Shown here piece by piece: positions 54,020-62,462 of a stretch of DNA of 64,000 nt. The notes beneath the pieces are model-generated. The model did not search any database. It was given only the letters and a program-made list of their open reading frames with translations, and was not told the DNA's origin. The stretch covers positions 154,341 through 218,340 of the forward strand of contig JBBSUG010000002.1 of the NCBI GenBank assembly GCA_038235165.1, read 5' to 3'. Positions within the stretch are counted from its first letter, which is position 1. The number at the start of each line of letters is the position of its first letter. The stretch comes from GCA-002050365 sp038235165. Its GTDB lineage: Bacteria; Acidobacteriota; Blastocatellia; Pyrinomonadales; Pyrinomonadaceae. The position numbers were made by a program, and so were the translations under genes.

Positions 54020-54073
54020 ATTTTAGATTGCCGATTTCAGATTTTGGATTGCCGGAATTATTCAATCTAAAAT
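54020..54073. repeat. Heptamer array closed by a 10-bp inverted repeat
   Basis: ttagatt, gccgatt, tcagatt, ttggatt, gccggaa from 54023 to 54057. attttagatt (54020-54029) is the exact inverse of aatctaaaat (54064-54073), so the whole array can sit in a hairpin. Confidence 0.78.
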
Positions 54074-54077
54074 CGTG

Positions 54078-54833
54078 CTAAATGGCAAGTCCGCCGTCCG
54101 GCTGAATGACCTGTCCAGTGATATACCGCGCCGAATCAGACAGCATAAAACACGCGATTTCAGCGACTTCCTGCACATTGCCGAGTCTTCCCAAAGGAAT
54201 CTGCGCCAGTATTTTTTCACGGAATTCGGCGTTCATTTCGCCCGCCATCTCCGTTTCGATTAAACCGAGAGCCAGCGCGTTGACCGTAATCTTGCGGCTC
54301 GCAATTTCCTTCGCCAGCGATTTCGTCAGCCCGATCATTCCCGCCTTCGATGCCGAATAATTCGTCTGTCCGAGCATTCCGACGACACCGGAAATTGACG
54401 AGATATTCAAAATCGAACCCCCATTTTCATTTTTCATCATCGGACGCAGTACCGCTTTCGAGAAATTCCACGCTCCCTTCAAATTCGTATCAATCACCGC
54501 ATCCCAATCGTCTTCCTTCATCCGCAAAATCAGCGTATCGCGCGTAATTCCGGCATTATTAACGAGAAAATCAACCGTCCCGAATTCCTCTTTTACCTTT
54601 TTGACAAAATCCGCCGACGCTTCCGTCTTCGCCACATCGCACTGTGCGGCGAAACATTTCACGCCCGAATTTTCGATTTCCGCCTTTAATTTTTCCGCTT
54701 CGTCCGCGCTTTTCGCATAATTAAACGCCACATTCGCGCCGCGTTTTGCCAGTTCCAACGCAATCGCTTTGCCAATGCCGCGCGTCGCGCCCGTAACGAT
54801 TGCTGATTTTCCTTCAAATTGTTTTTCGCTCAT
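54078..54833 (-). CDS. fabG: 3-oxoacyl-[acyl-carrier-protein] reductase
   Basis: 251-residue short-chain dehydrogenase. NAD(P) motif TGATRGIGKA, NNAG in the fourth strand (DFLVNNAGITRDTL), catalytic Ser in ISSISGVVGM and YSASK active site. The pattern NNAGITRDTLILRM is characteristic of FabG, which reduces beta-ketoacyl-ACP in fatty acid synthesis. It is not next to other fab genes, so a different SDR role cannot be excluded, but the motif match is strong. Confidence 0.92.
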   Translation of the reverse strand: MSEKQFEGKSAIVTGATRGIGKAIALELAKRGANVAFNYAKSADEAEKLKAEIENSGVKCFAAQCDVAKTEASADFVKKVKEEFGTVDFLVNNAGITRDTLILRMKEDDWDAVIDTNLKGAWNFSKAVLRPMMKNENGGSILNISSISGVVGMLGQTNYSASKAGMIGLTKSLAKEIASRKITVNALALGLIETEMAGEMNAEFREKILAQIPLGRLGNVQEVAEIACFMLSDSARYITGQVIQPDGGLAI

Positions 54834-54896
54834 AAATTCTTATTTCAAACAAATAGCGGGCTGCTCTAATTCTGAGTTGTCACAACGTCAAGCTGT

Positions 54897-55385
54897 CTAT
54901 TTCTCTTCGAGTTTCCCGTTCAGTAAGACATATTTCACCTGCGCTTTTCTTGGATTTTTACATATTCCCTGAGGTTCGTCAGAGGGGCAGGTTTCGGTTG
55001 CGCCGATTATTTGTTTGGCGACAACTTTTTGTATCGTAAAACCGCGATAGAATTTGCCGCCGACACCTTCGTCCGCCGCGAATTTGTATACACCTTTTTT
55101 TTTGAGAAAAACGGCGATGCTCTGTCCCCACGAATTACCGCCGCCCGCGCCTTCGAGCGTGTATTGGACGACCGCATCTTTCGTGCCGTCGCCGTCCACA
55201 TCGCCGTATATGATTTTTCGCGCTTCTTTGTATTCCGAAGCGTCTTCGCTGACTTTGTTGATGTGCGCCGTAATCGCTTTTTGGAGATTTGCCTGCGCTT
55301 TAACCGTGGTTGAAGCGCAGGCAATGATCGTTCCGATGAATGCAAACAGGAGAGCGTTCGTCAATAGTTTTTTGTTTAATTTCAT
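54897..55385 (-). CDS. Secreted protein of unknown function
   Basis: 162 residues with a signal peptide whose hydrophobic core ends at GTIIACASTTVKAQA; cleavage either at the lipobox-like IIAC (Cys23) or after VKA is possible. The mature protein includes YGDVDGDGTKDAVVQYTLEG, a single FG-GAP/EF-hand-like calcium loop, and four Cys in total with CPSDEPQGIC in the last third. No family assigned. Good ribosome site (agaggt). Confidence 0.75.
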   Translation of the reverse strand: MKLNKKLLTNALLFAFIGTIIACASTTVKAQANLQKAITAHINKVSEDASEYKEARKIIYGDVDGDGTKDAVVQYTLEGAGGGNSWGQSIAVFLKKKGVYKFAADEGVGGKFYRGFTIQKVVAKQIIGATETCPSDEPQGICKNPRKAQVKYVLLNGKLEEK

Positions 55386-55447
55386 AATTATACCTCTATG
55401 AAACGACGTATGGCGATGCTGATTATTGCCGAAAGCCGGAGCAAGTT

Positions 55448-57097
55448 TTACTTCGTTTTCGGTGACGGTGACGGCGACGGACGCGGCAACACATCCGGTA
55501 AAGTCGGCATTTCAGCTTTCGGATAGCGCGGCAAAAGTTCGTCGCGCATCGCCAGTGCGTAAACGGCGGCGGCGACCACCACGGCTGATTTTTTCACGTC
55601 GTCTTCGACAATTCGCTCGTAAGTGTCGAGATTTGTGTGCCAGGTGTGCGAAAAATATTCAATCGGGTCTTGCAGAACGCCGATGCCCGGAAGTCCGGCT
55701 TGATTAAACGAAGTGTGGTCTGAACCGCCGAGACCGCGACTTTTCGTGCTGAGTGCGCCCGCTACGCCGTAGTCGGCAAACGGCGCGGCAATATCGCGTA
55801 AAATATCGGCGGCTTCCGGCGTGCCGAAAACCGAAAATCCGCGGGCGCGTCCCGTTCCCGAATCAATATTGAAATAACCGCCGAATTTTGTAAATTCCGG
55901 TTTCGGATTTTCAAACGAGCCGAAATGTTCTTTGACGTAGGCTTGCGAACCCAGCAGACCCTCTTCTTCGCCAGACCAGAGCGCGACGCGAATCGTGCGG
56001 CGCGGTTTGATATTGAGCGTTTTCAAAATTCGGACGGCTTCCATCATCACCGCACAGCCGACTGCGTTATCTGTCGCGCCCGTTGCGGCGTGCCACGAAT
56101 CGAGATGTCCGCCGAGCATTATCACTTCATCTTTTTTGTCCGTTCCGGTAATTTCGCCGATGGTGTTGTAGGAAGTTGTACCTTCAGGGAATAATTTATT
56201 GCGAATATCGAACTCAAGCGCGACAGCACTTTTATCATCGAGCAGTCGCGAAATCCGCCCGTAATCTTCGTTTCGCAATACGACGGTCGGGACGACTTTG
56301 GCGACATCGAAAGTGCGGTTATTGAAGGCGCGAATCTGTCCGTGTTCGCGTCCGGCATCGTTGACGCGAACGGCGGCGCGATTATCGAGCAGAAATTTAT
56401 CAACCTGTTCGCCGATCTGTGCATTGGTCAATTGTCCCGGTTTCGGCGCAGCGGGCGCGGGCGGATTTGGGAATGACTGCGGTGCCGCGTTCGGGTCAAG
56501 CCGTTTTTTCAATGTTTCGTCGGCAATGCGTTTCGCCGGCGGGTCAAAATTTACCGGAATAACGGCGGGTTTGCCCATTAAAATCATACTCCCGGCGACA
56601 TTGGCTTTAACACTGCTAAAATACGCGGTCAACTCGTCCTGCGTCGGACGTTCGGGCAAACTCATTTGAACCGCCGCACCTTTAACCGTGCCGTTCGTTC
56701 CCGGTGTCCACGCCAAAACTTCAAATACGAGCGAATCCTGCACCGGCGCGGTGATAAATCCAGAAGCACGTTCATTGACCCAACCCGGATGCCCGAAGTC
56801 CCACGGCTCAAGGTGAGCGTTGTCGAATCCCCACGTCGTCATCTGTTTGACCGCCCAATCCGCCGCTGCTTTGTGGTTCGGCGAACCGGTTAAACGCGGA
56901 CCGTAAACATCTGAAAAATAATGAATCGTCCGCATAATTTGAGAATTTTCCATTCCTTCCTTCCGAATTTTTTCATTAACATCGGCTTGCATCTGCGCCT
57001 TCGCCTGCGCGAACACGACATTCGGCAGCAATAAACCGACGACAAATAATAAAAAAACAGCCTTTTTTACAGTATTTAGATTTTTCATTTTTTTCAT
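55448..57097 (-). CDS. M28 family zinc aminopeptidase, secreted
   Basis: 549 residues. Signal peptide ends at VVFAQ. The peptidase domain shows the M28 metal ligands: GGHLDSWHAATGATDN (His, Asp), WSGEEEGLLGSQAY (Glu-Glu) and SDHTSFNQAGLPGIG near the end. A PA-like insert lies in the middle (AGSMILMGKPAVIPVNF). It ends in a Pro/Ser-rich tail (LPRPSPSPSPKTK). Likely an exported aminopeptidase or glutamate carboxypeptidase-type enzyme for peptide scavenging. Monocistronic. Confidence 0.92.
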   Translation of the reverse strand: MKKMKNLNTVKKAVFLLFVVGLLLPNVVFAQAKAQMQADVNEKIRKEGMENSQIMRTIHYFSDVYGPRLTGSPNHKAAADWAVKQMTTWGFDNAHLEPWDFGHPGWVNERASGFITAPVQDSLVFEVLAWTPGTNGTVKGAAVQMSLPERPTQDELTAYFSSVKANVAGSMILMGKPAVIPVNFDPPAKRIADETLKKRLDPNAAPQSFPNPPAPAAPKPGQLTNAQIGEQVDKFLLDNRAAVRVNDAGREHGQIRAFNNRTFDVAKVVPTVVLRNEDYGRISRLLDDKSAVALEFDIRNKLFPEGTTSYNTIGEITGTDKKDEVIMLGGHLDSWHAATGATDNAVGCAVMMEAVRILKTLNIKPRRTIRVALWSGEEEGLLGSQAYVKEHFGSFENPKPEFTKFGGYFNIDSGTGRARGFSVFGTPEAADILRDIAAPFADYGVAGALSTKSRGLGGSDHTSFNQAGLPGIGVLQDPIEYFSHTWHTNLDTYERIVEDDVKKSAVVVAAAVYALAMRDELLPRYPKAEMPTLPDVLPRPSPSPSPKTK

Positions 57098-57105
57098 TTT
57101 ATTTA

Positions 57106-57222
57106 CAGTTTTTCAGGTTTCAGGTTTCAAAGTCAGAATCGTCTGCGTCAGCGGGCGGTTAGAATCTGCTCAATAAAACTTGGTGCCGAATCGTCAACCG
57201 TTCGCTGACGCAGACGGTTCTG
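57106..57222. repeat. Heptamer array (tcaggtt) plus 27-bp inverted repeat
   Basis: cagtttt, tcaggtt, tcaggtt, tcaaagt, cagaatc occupy 57106-57140. From 57134 to 57160 the sequence is the inverse of 57196-57222 with three differences in 27 bases; its ctgcgtcagcg core recurs as a palindrome family and resembles the hairpin at 8106-8133. Confidence 0.75.
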
Positions 57223-57238
57223 ACGAAATAACCAGCAA

Positions 57239-57958
57239 TTACATAATCAAAGCGGCGCGTTGAAGCGCAAAAAGATGTGTCATTCCGTTTTCGGCGAGTT
57301 CGAGCATTTGATTCATCTGGGTGCGGTCGAACGGTTCGCGCTCCGCCGTGCCTTGAATTTCGATAAATTTTCCGCTGCCTGTGCAGACGATATTCATATC
57401 AACTTCGGCGTTGGAATCTTCTTCGTAGCACAAATCCAGAATTGGCGTACTCTCAATCATCCCGACACTGATCGCCGCGACTTCGGAAATCATCGGATTT
57501 TTTTTCAATTTGCCCGTTTGCAGCAATTTTTTGATTGCCAAACCGAGTGCGACACACGCGCCCGTAATCGAAGCGCAGCGCGTTCCGCCGTCGGCTTGCA
57601 GCACATCGCAGTCAATAAAAATTTGGCGTTCGCCCAAAATCTTCGTATCCACAACGGCACGCAGACTGCGCCCGATCAGCCGCTGAATTTCCTGTGTGCG
57701 TCCCGACGGTCGCTGAATTTCGCGGTTTGTCCGCGTGTGCGTCGCCCGCGGCAGCATCGCATATTCCGCCGTCACCCAGCCGATACCTTTGTTTCGCAGG
57801 AAAAACGGCACTTTTTCCTCGACCGTCGCCGTGCAGATAACTTTCGTATTGCCGATTTCAATCAACGCCGAGCCTTCCGCATACGGCGAAAAATGCGGCG
57901 TAATTTTTGTTTCTCTGATTTGTTCGTGTGTTCTGTTGTCAGTTCGTATGTAGTTCAT
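57239..57958 (-). CDS. rph: Ribonuclease PH
   Basis: Phosphorolytic 3' exonuclease that trims tRNA and other RNA 3' ends. 239 residues, full length. RTDNRTHEQIRETKI at the N terminus, RPSGRTQEIQRLIGRSLRAV and the active-site region QADGGTRCASITGA are typical. C-terminal EIQGTAEREPFDRTQM is intact. Part of a rph-murI minus-strand pair; heptamer words overlap its start. Confidence 0.95.
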   Translation of the reverse strand: MNYIRTDNRTHEQIRETKITPHFSPYAEGSALIEIGNTKVICTATVEEKVPFFLRNKGIGWVTAEYAMLPRATHTRTNREIQRPSGRTQEIQRLIGRSLRAVVDTKILGERQIFIDCDVLQADGGTRCASITGACVALGLAIKKLLQTGKLKKNPMISEVAAISVGMIESTPILDLCYEEDSNAEVDMNIVCTGSGKFIEIQGTAEREPFDRTQMNQMLELAENGMTHLFALQRAALIM

Positions 57959-58011
57959 AATTCATAATTTATAAATCGTAAAATCTTCTTTTTTGTTCAC
58001 GATTCACGATT
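57954..58011. repeat. Heptamer arrays flanking the rph start and murI stop
   Basis: ttcataa, ttcataa, tttataa, atcgtaa, aatcttc at 57954-57988 and cacgatt twice at 57998-58011. The second array encodes the last residues of MurI on the minus strand. Confidence 0.75.
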
Positions 58012-58908
58012 GACATTCTTGTCAACTTCAAAAACTTCGATGGCTTCCAATTTGGCAGGTTTTACGCCGAGAAATCTTTCGGCAACTCGGGCGAATCTTT
58101 CCGCCGCGTCCGTCACGTAGAAATGATCTAAATCATCGCACAAAAGCCGTTTAATATCGCGTTGCGGCGGATTTTCGTTCGTTAAGTTTTTATCCGCTAA
58201 AAGCAGTTTAACCTCATCTGCGGTCGCTTCGCCGGAATCAATCAGCATCACATTTTCGCCGACGATTTGCTGAATCACATCGCGCAAAATCGGGTAATGG
58301 GTACAGCCTAGAACCAGCGCGTCAACTTCATTTTGGATAATTTCGCCGAGATATTTGCGGGCGATTGAAAGTGTTTCCGGCTCGCGCGTCCAGTTTTCTT
58401 CCGCCAATGAGACGAACAGCGGACACGCTGTTTCAATAATTTCCGCCGATTCGGAAGCTGCGCTGATCGCTTTTGAATATGCGCGGCTCGTCACAGTCGC
58501 TTCGGTGGCGATCACGGCGATTTTCGGATTACATTTGTTTTTTGTAATTTCGACGGCTTTTCTCGCGCCGGGTCCGATTACGCCGACGACATCAAGACCG
58601 ATTCGTTCGCGGATTTTCGGCAGCGCGAGCGCGGAAGCCGTGTTACAGGCGACGACCAGCATTTTTATTCCGCGTGAAGCCAAAAACTGCGAATTTTCAA
58701 TCGCATAACGCTCGACCGTCGCCAACGATTTTGTTCCATAAGGCACCCGCGCCGTGTCGCCGAGATAGATAAACCGCTCGTTCGGCAATTTCTCGTGCAG
58801 AGCGCGGTAAACCGTCAGCCCGCCCACGCCGCTGTCGAAAATGCCGATTGGTTGATTGTTTGGGGAATCTGTTTTCACGTTTGGAATCAAAAGATTAAAT
58901 TTAAGCAC
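57997..58908 (-). CDS. murI: Glutamate racemase
   Basis: Makes D-glutamate for peptidoglycan. The catalytic cysteines are in VVACNTASALALP and LGCTHYPILRD; IGIFDSGVGGLTVYRAL marks the N terminus. The annotated GTG start (58908) adds about 20 residues before the family core; an in-frame GTG at 58878 is an alternative. The C-terminal extension of about 25 residues beyond the core ends in sequence encoded by a heptamer repeat. Confidence 0.94.
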   Translation of the reverse strand: MLKFNLLIPNVKTDSPNNQPIGIFDSGVGGLTVYRALHEKLPNERFIYLGDTARVPYGTKSLATVERYAIENSQFLASRGIKMLVVACNTASALALPKIRERIGLDVVGVIGPGARKAVEITKNKCNPKIAVIATEATVTSRAYSKAISAASESAEIIETACPLFVSLAEENWTREPETLSIARKYLGEIIQNEVDALVLGCTHYPILRDVIQQIVGENVMLIDSGEATADEVKLLLADKNLTNENPPQRDIKRLLCDDLDHFYVTDAAERFARVAERFLGVKPAKLEAIEVFEVDKNVNRES

Positions 58909-58953
58909 AATTCGCCGAAATTACAAATTGAGAAGCGCAGACGGTTCGTTTCG

Positions 58954-59186
58954 ACGGAGCGCGGAAGTCTCGCCCAACCAGCGAAGCGAAGTTGGAAACG
59001 TCGTGACAGATTACCAAATAGCATAACGCATCCAACGTCTTACTGAAGTCCACACCAAAGGAAATTGATTTTGTAATTTGGGTAAGAGTGAGAAATTTTC
59101 AGCATTGTACTTTTTGGTATTCGGTGACAACGGCGGCAACACCTCGCTGTGCTGGCTTTGCGGCGGACGAGACTTCCGCGCTCCTC
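58954..59186. mobile_element. MITE-like palindromic element, copy 3
   Basis: About 230 bp. The ends are ggagcgcggaagtctcg and its inverse cgagacttccgcgctcc, with inner arms related to those at 20043-20227 (agcgaagcga / tcgctgtgct). No coding frame. It lies between murI and the 3' end of the comM remnant. Confidence 0.72.
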
Positions 59187-59189
59187 TAA

Positions 59190-60071
59190 TTAAGTCCAAT
59201 AATTTCGGTCAAGTGAACGATAACCGATGGCTTCGCTGAGGTGGTTTGGCTGGATATTTTCGCTGCCTTCCAAATCAGCGGCGGTGCGTGCCACTTTCAA
59301 AATTCTATCGTGAGCGCGGGCAGAAAGTCCCTGCCGGAGCATCGCCCGTTCGAGCAGATTTTCGCTGTCAGCGTCGAGCGTGCAGAATTTGCGGATTTGC
59401 GTCGGCGACATCGCCGAATTGGAGTAAATGCCGTCGCCTGCGAATCTTTTCAACTGAATTTCACGCGCTTTGATAACGCGCTCACGAATCGTTGCGGAAA
59501 GGTCGCCGGTCGGTACGCCTTTGCCGCGCAGTTCTTTGAATTGAACGGCGGGAACGTCAATGTGAATGTCAATTCTGTCGAGCAGCGGTCCCGAAATTTT
59601 GCCTACGTACCGTTGAATCTGCATCGGCGAACACTTACATTCCCTGGCTGAACCGTAATAGCCGCACGGACACGGATTCATCGAAGCGATCATCATAAAA
59701 TGCGCCGGAAATGTCAGCGACATCGCCGCCCGCGAAATCGTCACCTGTTCGTCTTCCATCGGCTGGCGCAAAACTTCGAGAACAGCGCGGTCAAATTCCG
59801 GCAGTTCGTCGAGAAATAGAACGCCGAGATGAGCGAGTGAAACTTCACCCGGTTTCGGAATCGAACCGCCGCCGATTAAACCGGCTTGCGAAACGGTGTG
59901 ATGCGGCGATTTGAACGGGCGGCTCGTCACCAAACCGGATTTTCCGGTCAAACCGGCGACCGAATGAATTTTTGTAATTTCCAGTGCTTCTTCAAATTCG
60001 AGCGGCGGCAAAATCGTCGGCAGACGCTTGGCGAGCATCGTTTTACCCGATCCGGGCGAACCGATCATCAA
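59190..60071 (-). pseudogene. comM: ComM/YifB-type Mg-chelatase family ATPase, 5' half removed by insertion
   Basis: 294-codon 3' remnant of a comM (yifB) gene, whose product is a hexameric branch-migration helicase used in natural transformation. It begins just before the Walker A motif MIGSPGSGKTMLAKR and continues through GVLFLDELPEF (Walker B), PMEDEQVTISRA, the zinc-binding-type CPCGYYGSARECKC and the C-terminal SARAHDRILKVARTAADL. About 200 N-terminal residues (the lon-like domain) are missing because a serine-recombinase element is inserted directly upstream. The remaining 5' part should lie beyond the window end. Confidence 0.88.
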
Positions 60072-61698
60072 AATGATTGGTTTCGTTCACCTGTTTTTCA
60101 AGTATCGTCGGCATTGATATATCTAATCTAAATTCTTTGCCGTTGCCGGTTATTTTGACGTTTAACGCCTCTAGCGTCAATCTTTTTTCGTCAAAGCCGA
60201 ATTCTGTAAGGTTTTGTGAAACACGGTTTGAAAATTCGGCTAATGCCTTCGTCGCCTGTATGTCGGCATCGAACGACGCAAGCCGGTTTTCCATTTCGCC
60301 GATAGCCTCTAAGATTCTTTTTTTGTCATCGTTTTTAGATTTAATCTCTTTCTCAAAAAGTTTCCAAGTGTCATTATCTACGCTCGCCGCACGGCTGACA
60401 AAAGTTGCAATTTCCGATTCGATTCTGGTAAGCAATCCTTTTCGTGTCGAAAGTTCGTTTTCGATTTTGCGCCGGTCGGCTTTGCTGTCGGTTTTCCGGC
60501 GTTCCATTTCGGCGGCTACGATGTGCGGATTATTGATAATCTCGCAGACTTTCGCCCAAACTGCCGACTCGCATCTGTCGGCGTTTATGGCTTTACCGTT
60601 GCACTTGATAGTTGACCGGCTAGGACAACGATAAATTTTCCGCTCGTAAGCCTTCAATCGTTTGACTTCGGTTTCGGGATAAAGTTTTCTGCCGCAATCG
60701 CCGCAAAAGACTAAGCCACGAAGCAATTCGGGGCGCATCTCGTTTCGTGTAGATTCGCCTTTGTTGGTTTCCAGTTTCAATTTAACGGCTTTGAATTGTT
60801 CCGGCGTGATAATCGCCGGTGTCGTGCCGGTCGGCATCTCTAACCATTCGCTTTCATCACGAATCTTGATGCGATAGTATCTTTTGCCGTTTTCAAAGCC
60901 TCTTTCGCCTTTATAACGCCACGAAATTGTTAAGCCTGAATATGCCGGTTCGTTCAAAATTCGAGTGATTGCGCCTTTGTTCCAAAATGTTCGCCCGTGC
61001 TTTGTAAAATTCGTATATTTCGCACTGGTAAGTTTTCTTTTGCCGGTCGCCGGTGAAGATATATTTTCATCGTTTAACGCCTTGTAAATGCCTCTGATGC
61101 CGATTCCAGACAGATACATTTCAAAGATGCGGCGAACGATTGCCGATTCGGTCGGGTTAATCGTTCGGCGGCTGTTTTCCTTATCAAAACCGTAACCGTA
61201 AAGGTTCGATGCCCGAACAAGTTTCCCGCTTTGAACTTTGGTTTTTTTGCCTCTGACGGTTCGCTCTTTAATCTTTTCCCGTTCAACTTGGGCAACATAG
61301 GATTTAACCGAAAGCATTAGTTGACCTTCGGGCGTGTCGTCAAATTCGGTATTAACGAAAAGCAGTTTTGCGCCGTGCCGTTCGATTTCATCGGCGATAA
61401 TCGCAAAATGAGCGATGTTTCGGGAAAGCCGGTCAATGTCATAAACGATGACGGCATCATAAACGCCCGCTTTAATCTTTTCCCGCTCTGCATTAAGTTT
61501 CGGTCGGTCAAAAAGGTATGCGCCCGAAAATGTTTCTTCGACAACTTCGGCGGTTCGGTAGCCGTTCGCATCTGCAAATTTTTTGCATTCGATTACCTGC
61601 GATTTAATCGTTTCTTTTTCTTCCTGTTTGTTCGTGCTGACTCTGCAATAAATCAGCGCATCTTTTCTTTCGTTTCCGTTTGATTTATTATTTTTCAT
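60043..61698 (-). CDS. Large serine recombinase (integrase)
   Basis: 551 residues from ATG 61698; a longer frame to 61962 covers the SWIM gene and is rejected. The N-terminal resolvase domain has the nucleophile Ser21 in ALIYCRVSTNKQ and the Arg pattern YDIDRLSRN; then a recombinase domain (SNLYGYGFDKE, GIRGIYKALNDE), a zinc ribbon (VFCGDCGRKLYPE, CNGKA) and a coiled coil. It integrates and excises the element. The last 9-10 codons lie within the comM sequence, so its natural C terminus in the circular form would differ. Confidence 0.93.
   Translation of the reverse strand: MKNNKSNGNERKDALIYCRVSTNKQEEKETIKSQVIECKKFADANGYRTAEVVEETFSGAYLFDRPKLNAEREKIKAGVYDAVIVYDIDRLSRNIAHFAIIADEIERHGAKLLFVNTEFDDTPEGQLMLSVKSYVAQVEREKIKERTVRGKKTKVQSGKLVRASNLYGYGFDKENSRRTINPTESAIVRRIFEMYLSGIGIRGIYKALNDENISSPATGKRKLTSAKYTNFTKHGRTFWNKGAITRILNEPAYSGLTISWRYKGERGFENGKRYYRIKIRDESEWLEMPTGTTPAIITPEQFKAVKLKLETNKGESTRNEMRPELLRGLVFCGDCGRKLYPETEVKRLKAYERKIYRCPSRSTIKCNGKAINADRCESAVWAKVCEIINNPHIVAAEMERRKTDSKADRRKIENELSTRKGLLTRIESEIATFVSRAASVDNDTWKLFEKEIKSKNDDKKRILEAIGEMENRLASFDADIQATKALAEFSNRVSQNLTEFGFDEKRLTLEALNVKITGNGKEFRLDISMPTILEKQVNETNHFDDRFARIG
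60066..60080. other. Integration junction (att site) inside comM
   Basis: Here the comM frame (ILMIGSPG) meets the element. Upstream codons read P-I-I rather than the usual conserved Gly-His-Asn of ComM, so the crossover is within or just before the ttttgatgatc stretch. The exact 2-bp core cannot be fixed without the other junction. Confidence 0.5.
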
Positions 61699-61774
61699 TG
61701 TTAGTTTCCGTTTCTTAAAAAATGGGAATGTGGAAGGCTTTCCAGAGTTCGCCGCTCTGGAAAGCCTTTCGAGT

Positions 61775-62041
61775 TTAGACCGTTGTTCGATGTTTTGCCA
61801 GTGTCGAATGAAGTTCGATAACACTTGCGGCGTGGTAGCAAACGCCTCTTTCTGCGCCTTTGCAACTGCAATCAACGACTTTCTCGTTTCGGTCGTTCCG
61901 GCGGCATTCAACCGTATAAGAATCGCCGTTTGAGCCTTTGACGGCATACAAGCCGAAGGCAATCATTCTAACAGTCGGTTTCACTTTTCGGGCTTTCGTC
62001 GCCGCTTTTTCGAGTTGGTTAAGATTGGTTAAAATAAACAT
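61775..62041 (-). CDS. Small SWIM zinc-finger protein
   Basis: 88 residues. VDCSCKGAERGVCYHAASV has the CxC...CxH spacing of SWIM zinc fingers, which bind DNA or proteins. The N-terminal part is beta-rich with an RNDRNEK turn. Ribosome site ggag lies 9 nt upstream of the ATG. Divergent from the excisionase-like gene, upstream of the recombinase and probably cotranscribed with it (76 bp between them). Possible regulator or recombination partner. Confidence 0.75.
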   Translation of the reverse strand: MFILTNLNQLEKAATKARKVKPTVRMIAFGLYAVKGSNGDSYTVECRRNDRNEKVVDCSCKGAERGVCYHAASVIELHSTLAKHRTTV

Positions 62042-62067
62042 TTTTGTTAGCTCCGTTTTTTATTTTT

Positions 62068-62204
62068 TAGTTAATTACTTAACTAATATAAATACATTGC
62101 TAATGCTTATCGGATTCCAGAAATACTTGTTCGTTTTGACGAATAAGATATATTACAGATAAAATAATACTCATACACTTTGACGAATAACTTTCTGGAA
62201 TCCG
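62068..62204. promoter_or_regulatory. Structured divergent control region of the element
   Basis: Three nested signals: tagttaa/ttaacta (62068-62085, 4-base spacer); cggattccagaaa (62111-62123) and its exact inverse tttctggaatccg (62192-62204); and a direct repeat tttgacgaataa at 62135-62146 and 62179-62190 between them. This looks like operator or directionality-factor binding sites between the divergent xis-like and SWIM/integrase genes. Confidence 0.6.
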
Positions 62205-62245
62205 GCGACAATTGAAAATTTACTCTTATTGGTTATGAGAAAATT

Positions 62246-62458
62246 ATGAGCAAACTCTTAACAACTAAACAATCGGCGGAAAAATTGAATGTGTCGGTTC
62301 GGCGCATTCAAACTCTTATCACGAAAAATCAGCTAAAAGCCGAAAAGGTCGGGCGTGATTATCTGATTCGTGAGGCGGATTTAGACCGCATCAAAGCGGG
62401 CGTTAATGGCAGACCTAAAGGCAGTAGAAACAAACCAAAATTAAAGGAAGATAAATAA
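62246..62458 (+). CDS. Excisionase-like MerR-fold HTH protein
   Basis: 70 residues. LLTTKQSAEKLNVSVRRIQTLI ... KAEKVGRDYLIREADLDRI is the winged-helix signature of the excisionase (Xis)/DNA-binding domain family (HTH_17). A basic tail GRPKGSRNKPKLKEDK, similar to those of AT-hook-like extensions, follows. It probably binds the repeats in the divergent spacer and controls excision or transcription. The next gene starts 4 bp after its stop. Confidence 0.85.
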   Translation: MSKLLTTKQSAEKLNVSVRRIQTLITKNQLKAEKVGRDYLIREADLDRIKAGVNGRPKGSRNKPKLKEDK

Positions 62459-62462
62459 AATT

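Noticed and set aside
61699..61962. N-terminal extension of the serine recombinase
   Set aside because: The resolvase domain begins right after Met at 61698, and the extension overlaps the better supported SWIM gene in another frame.
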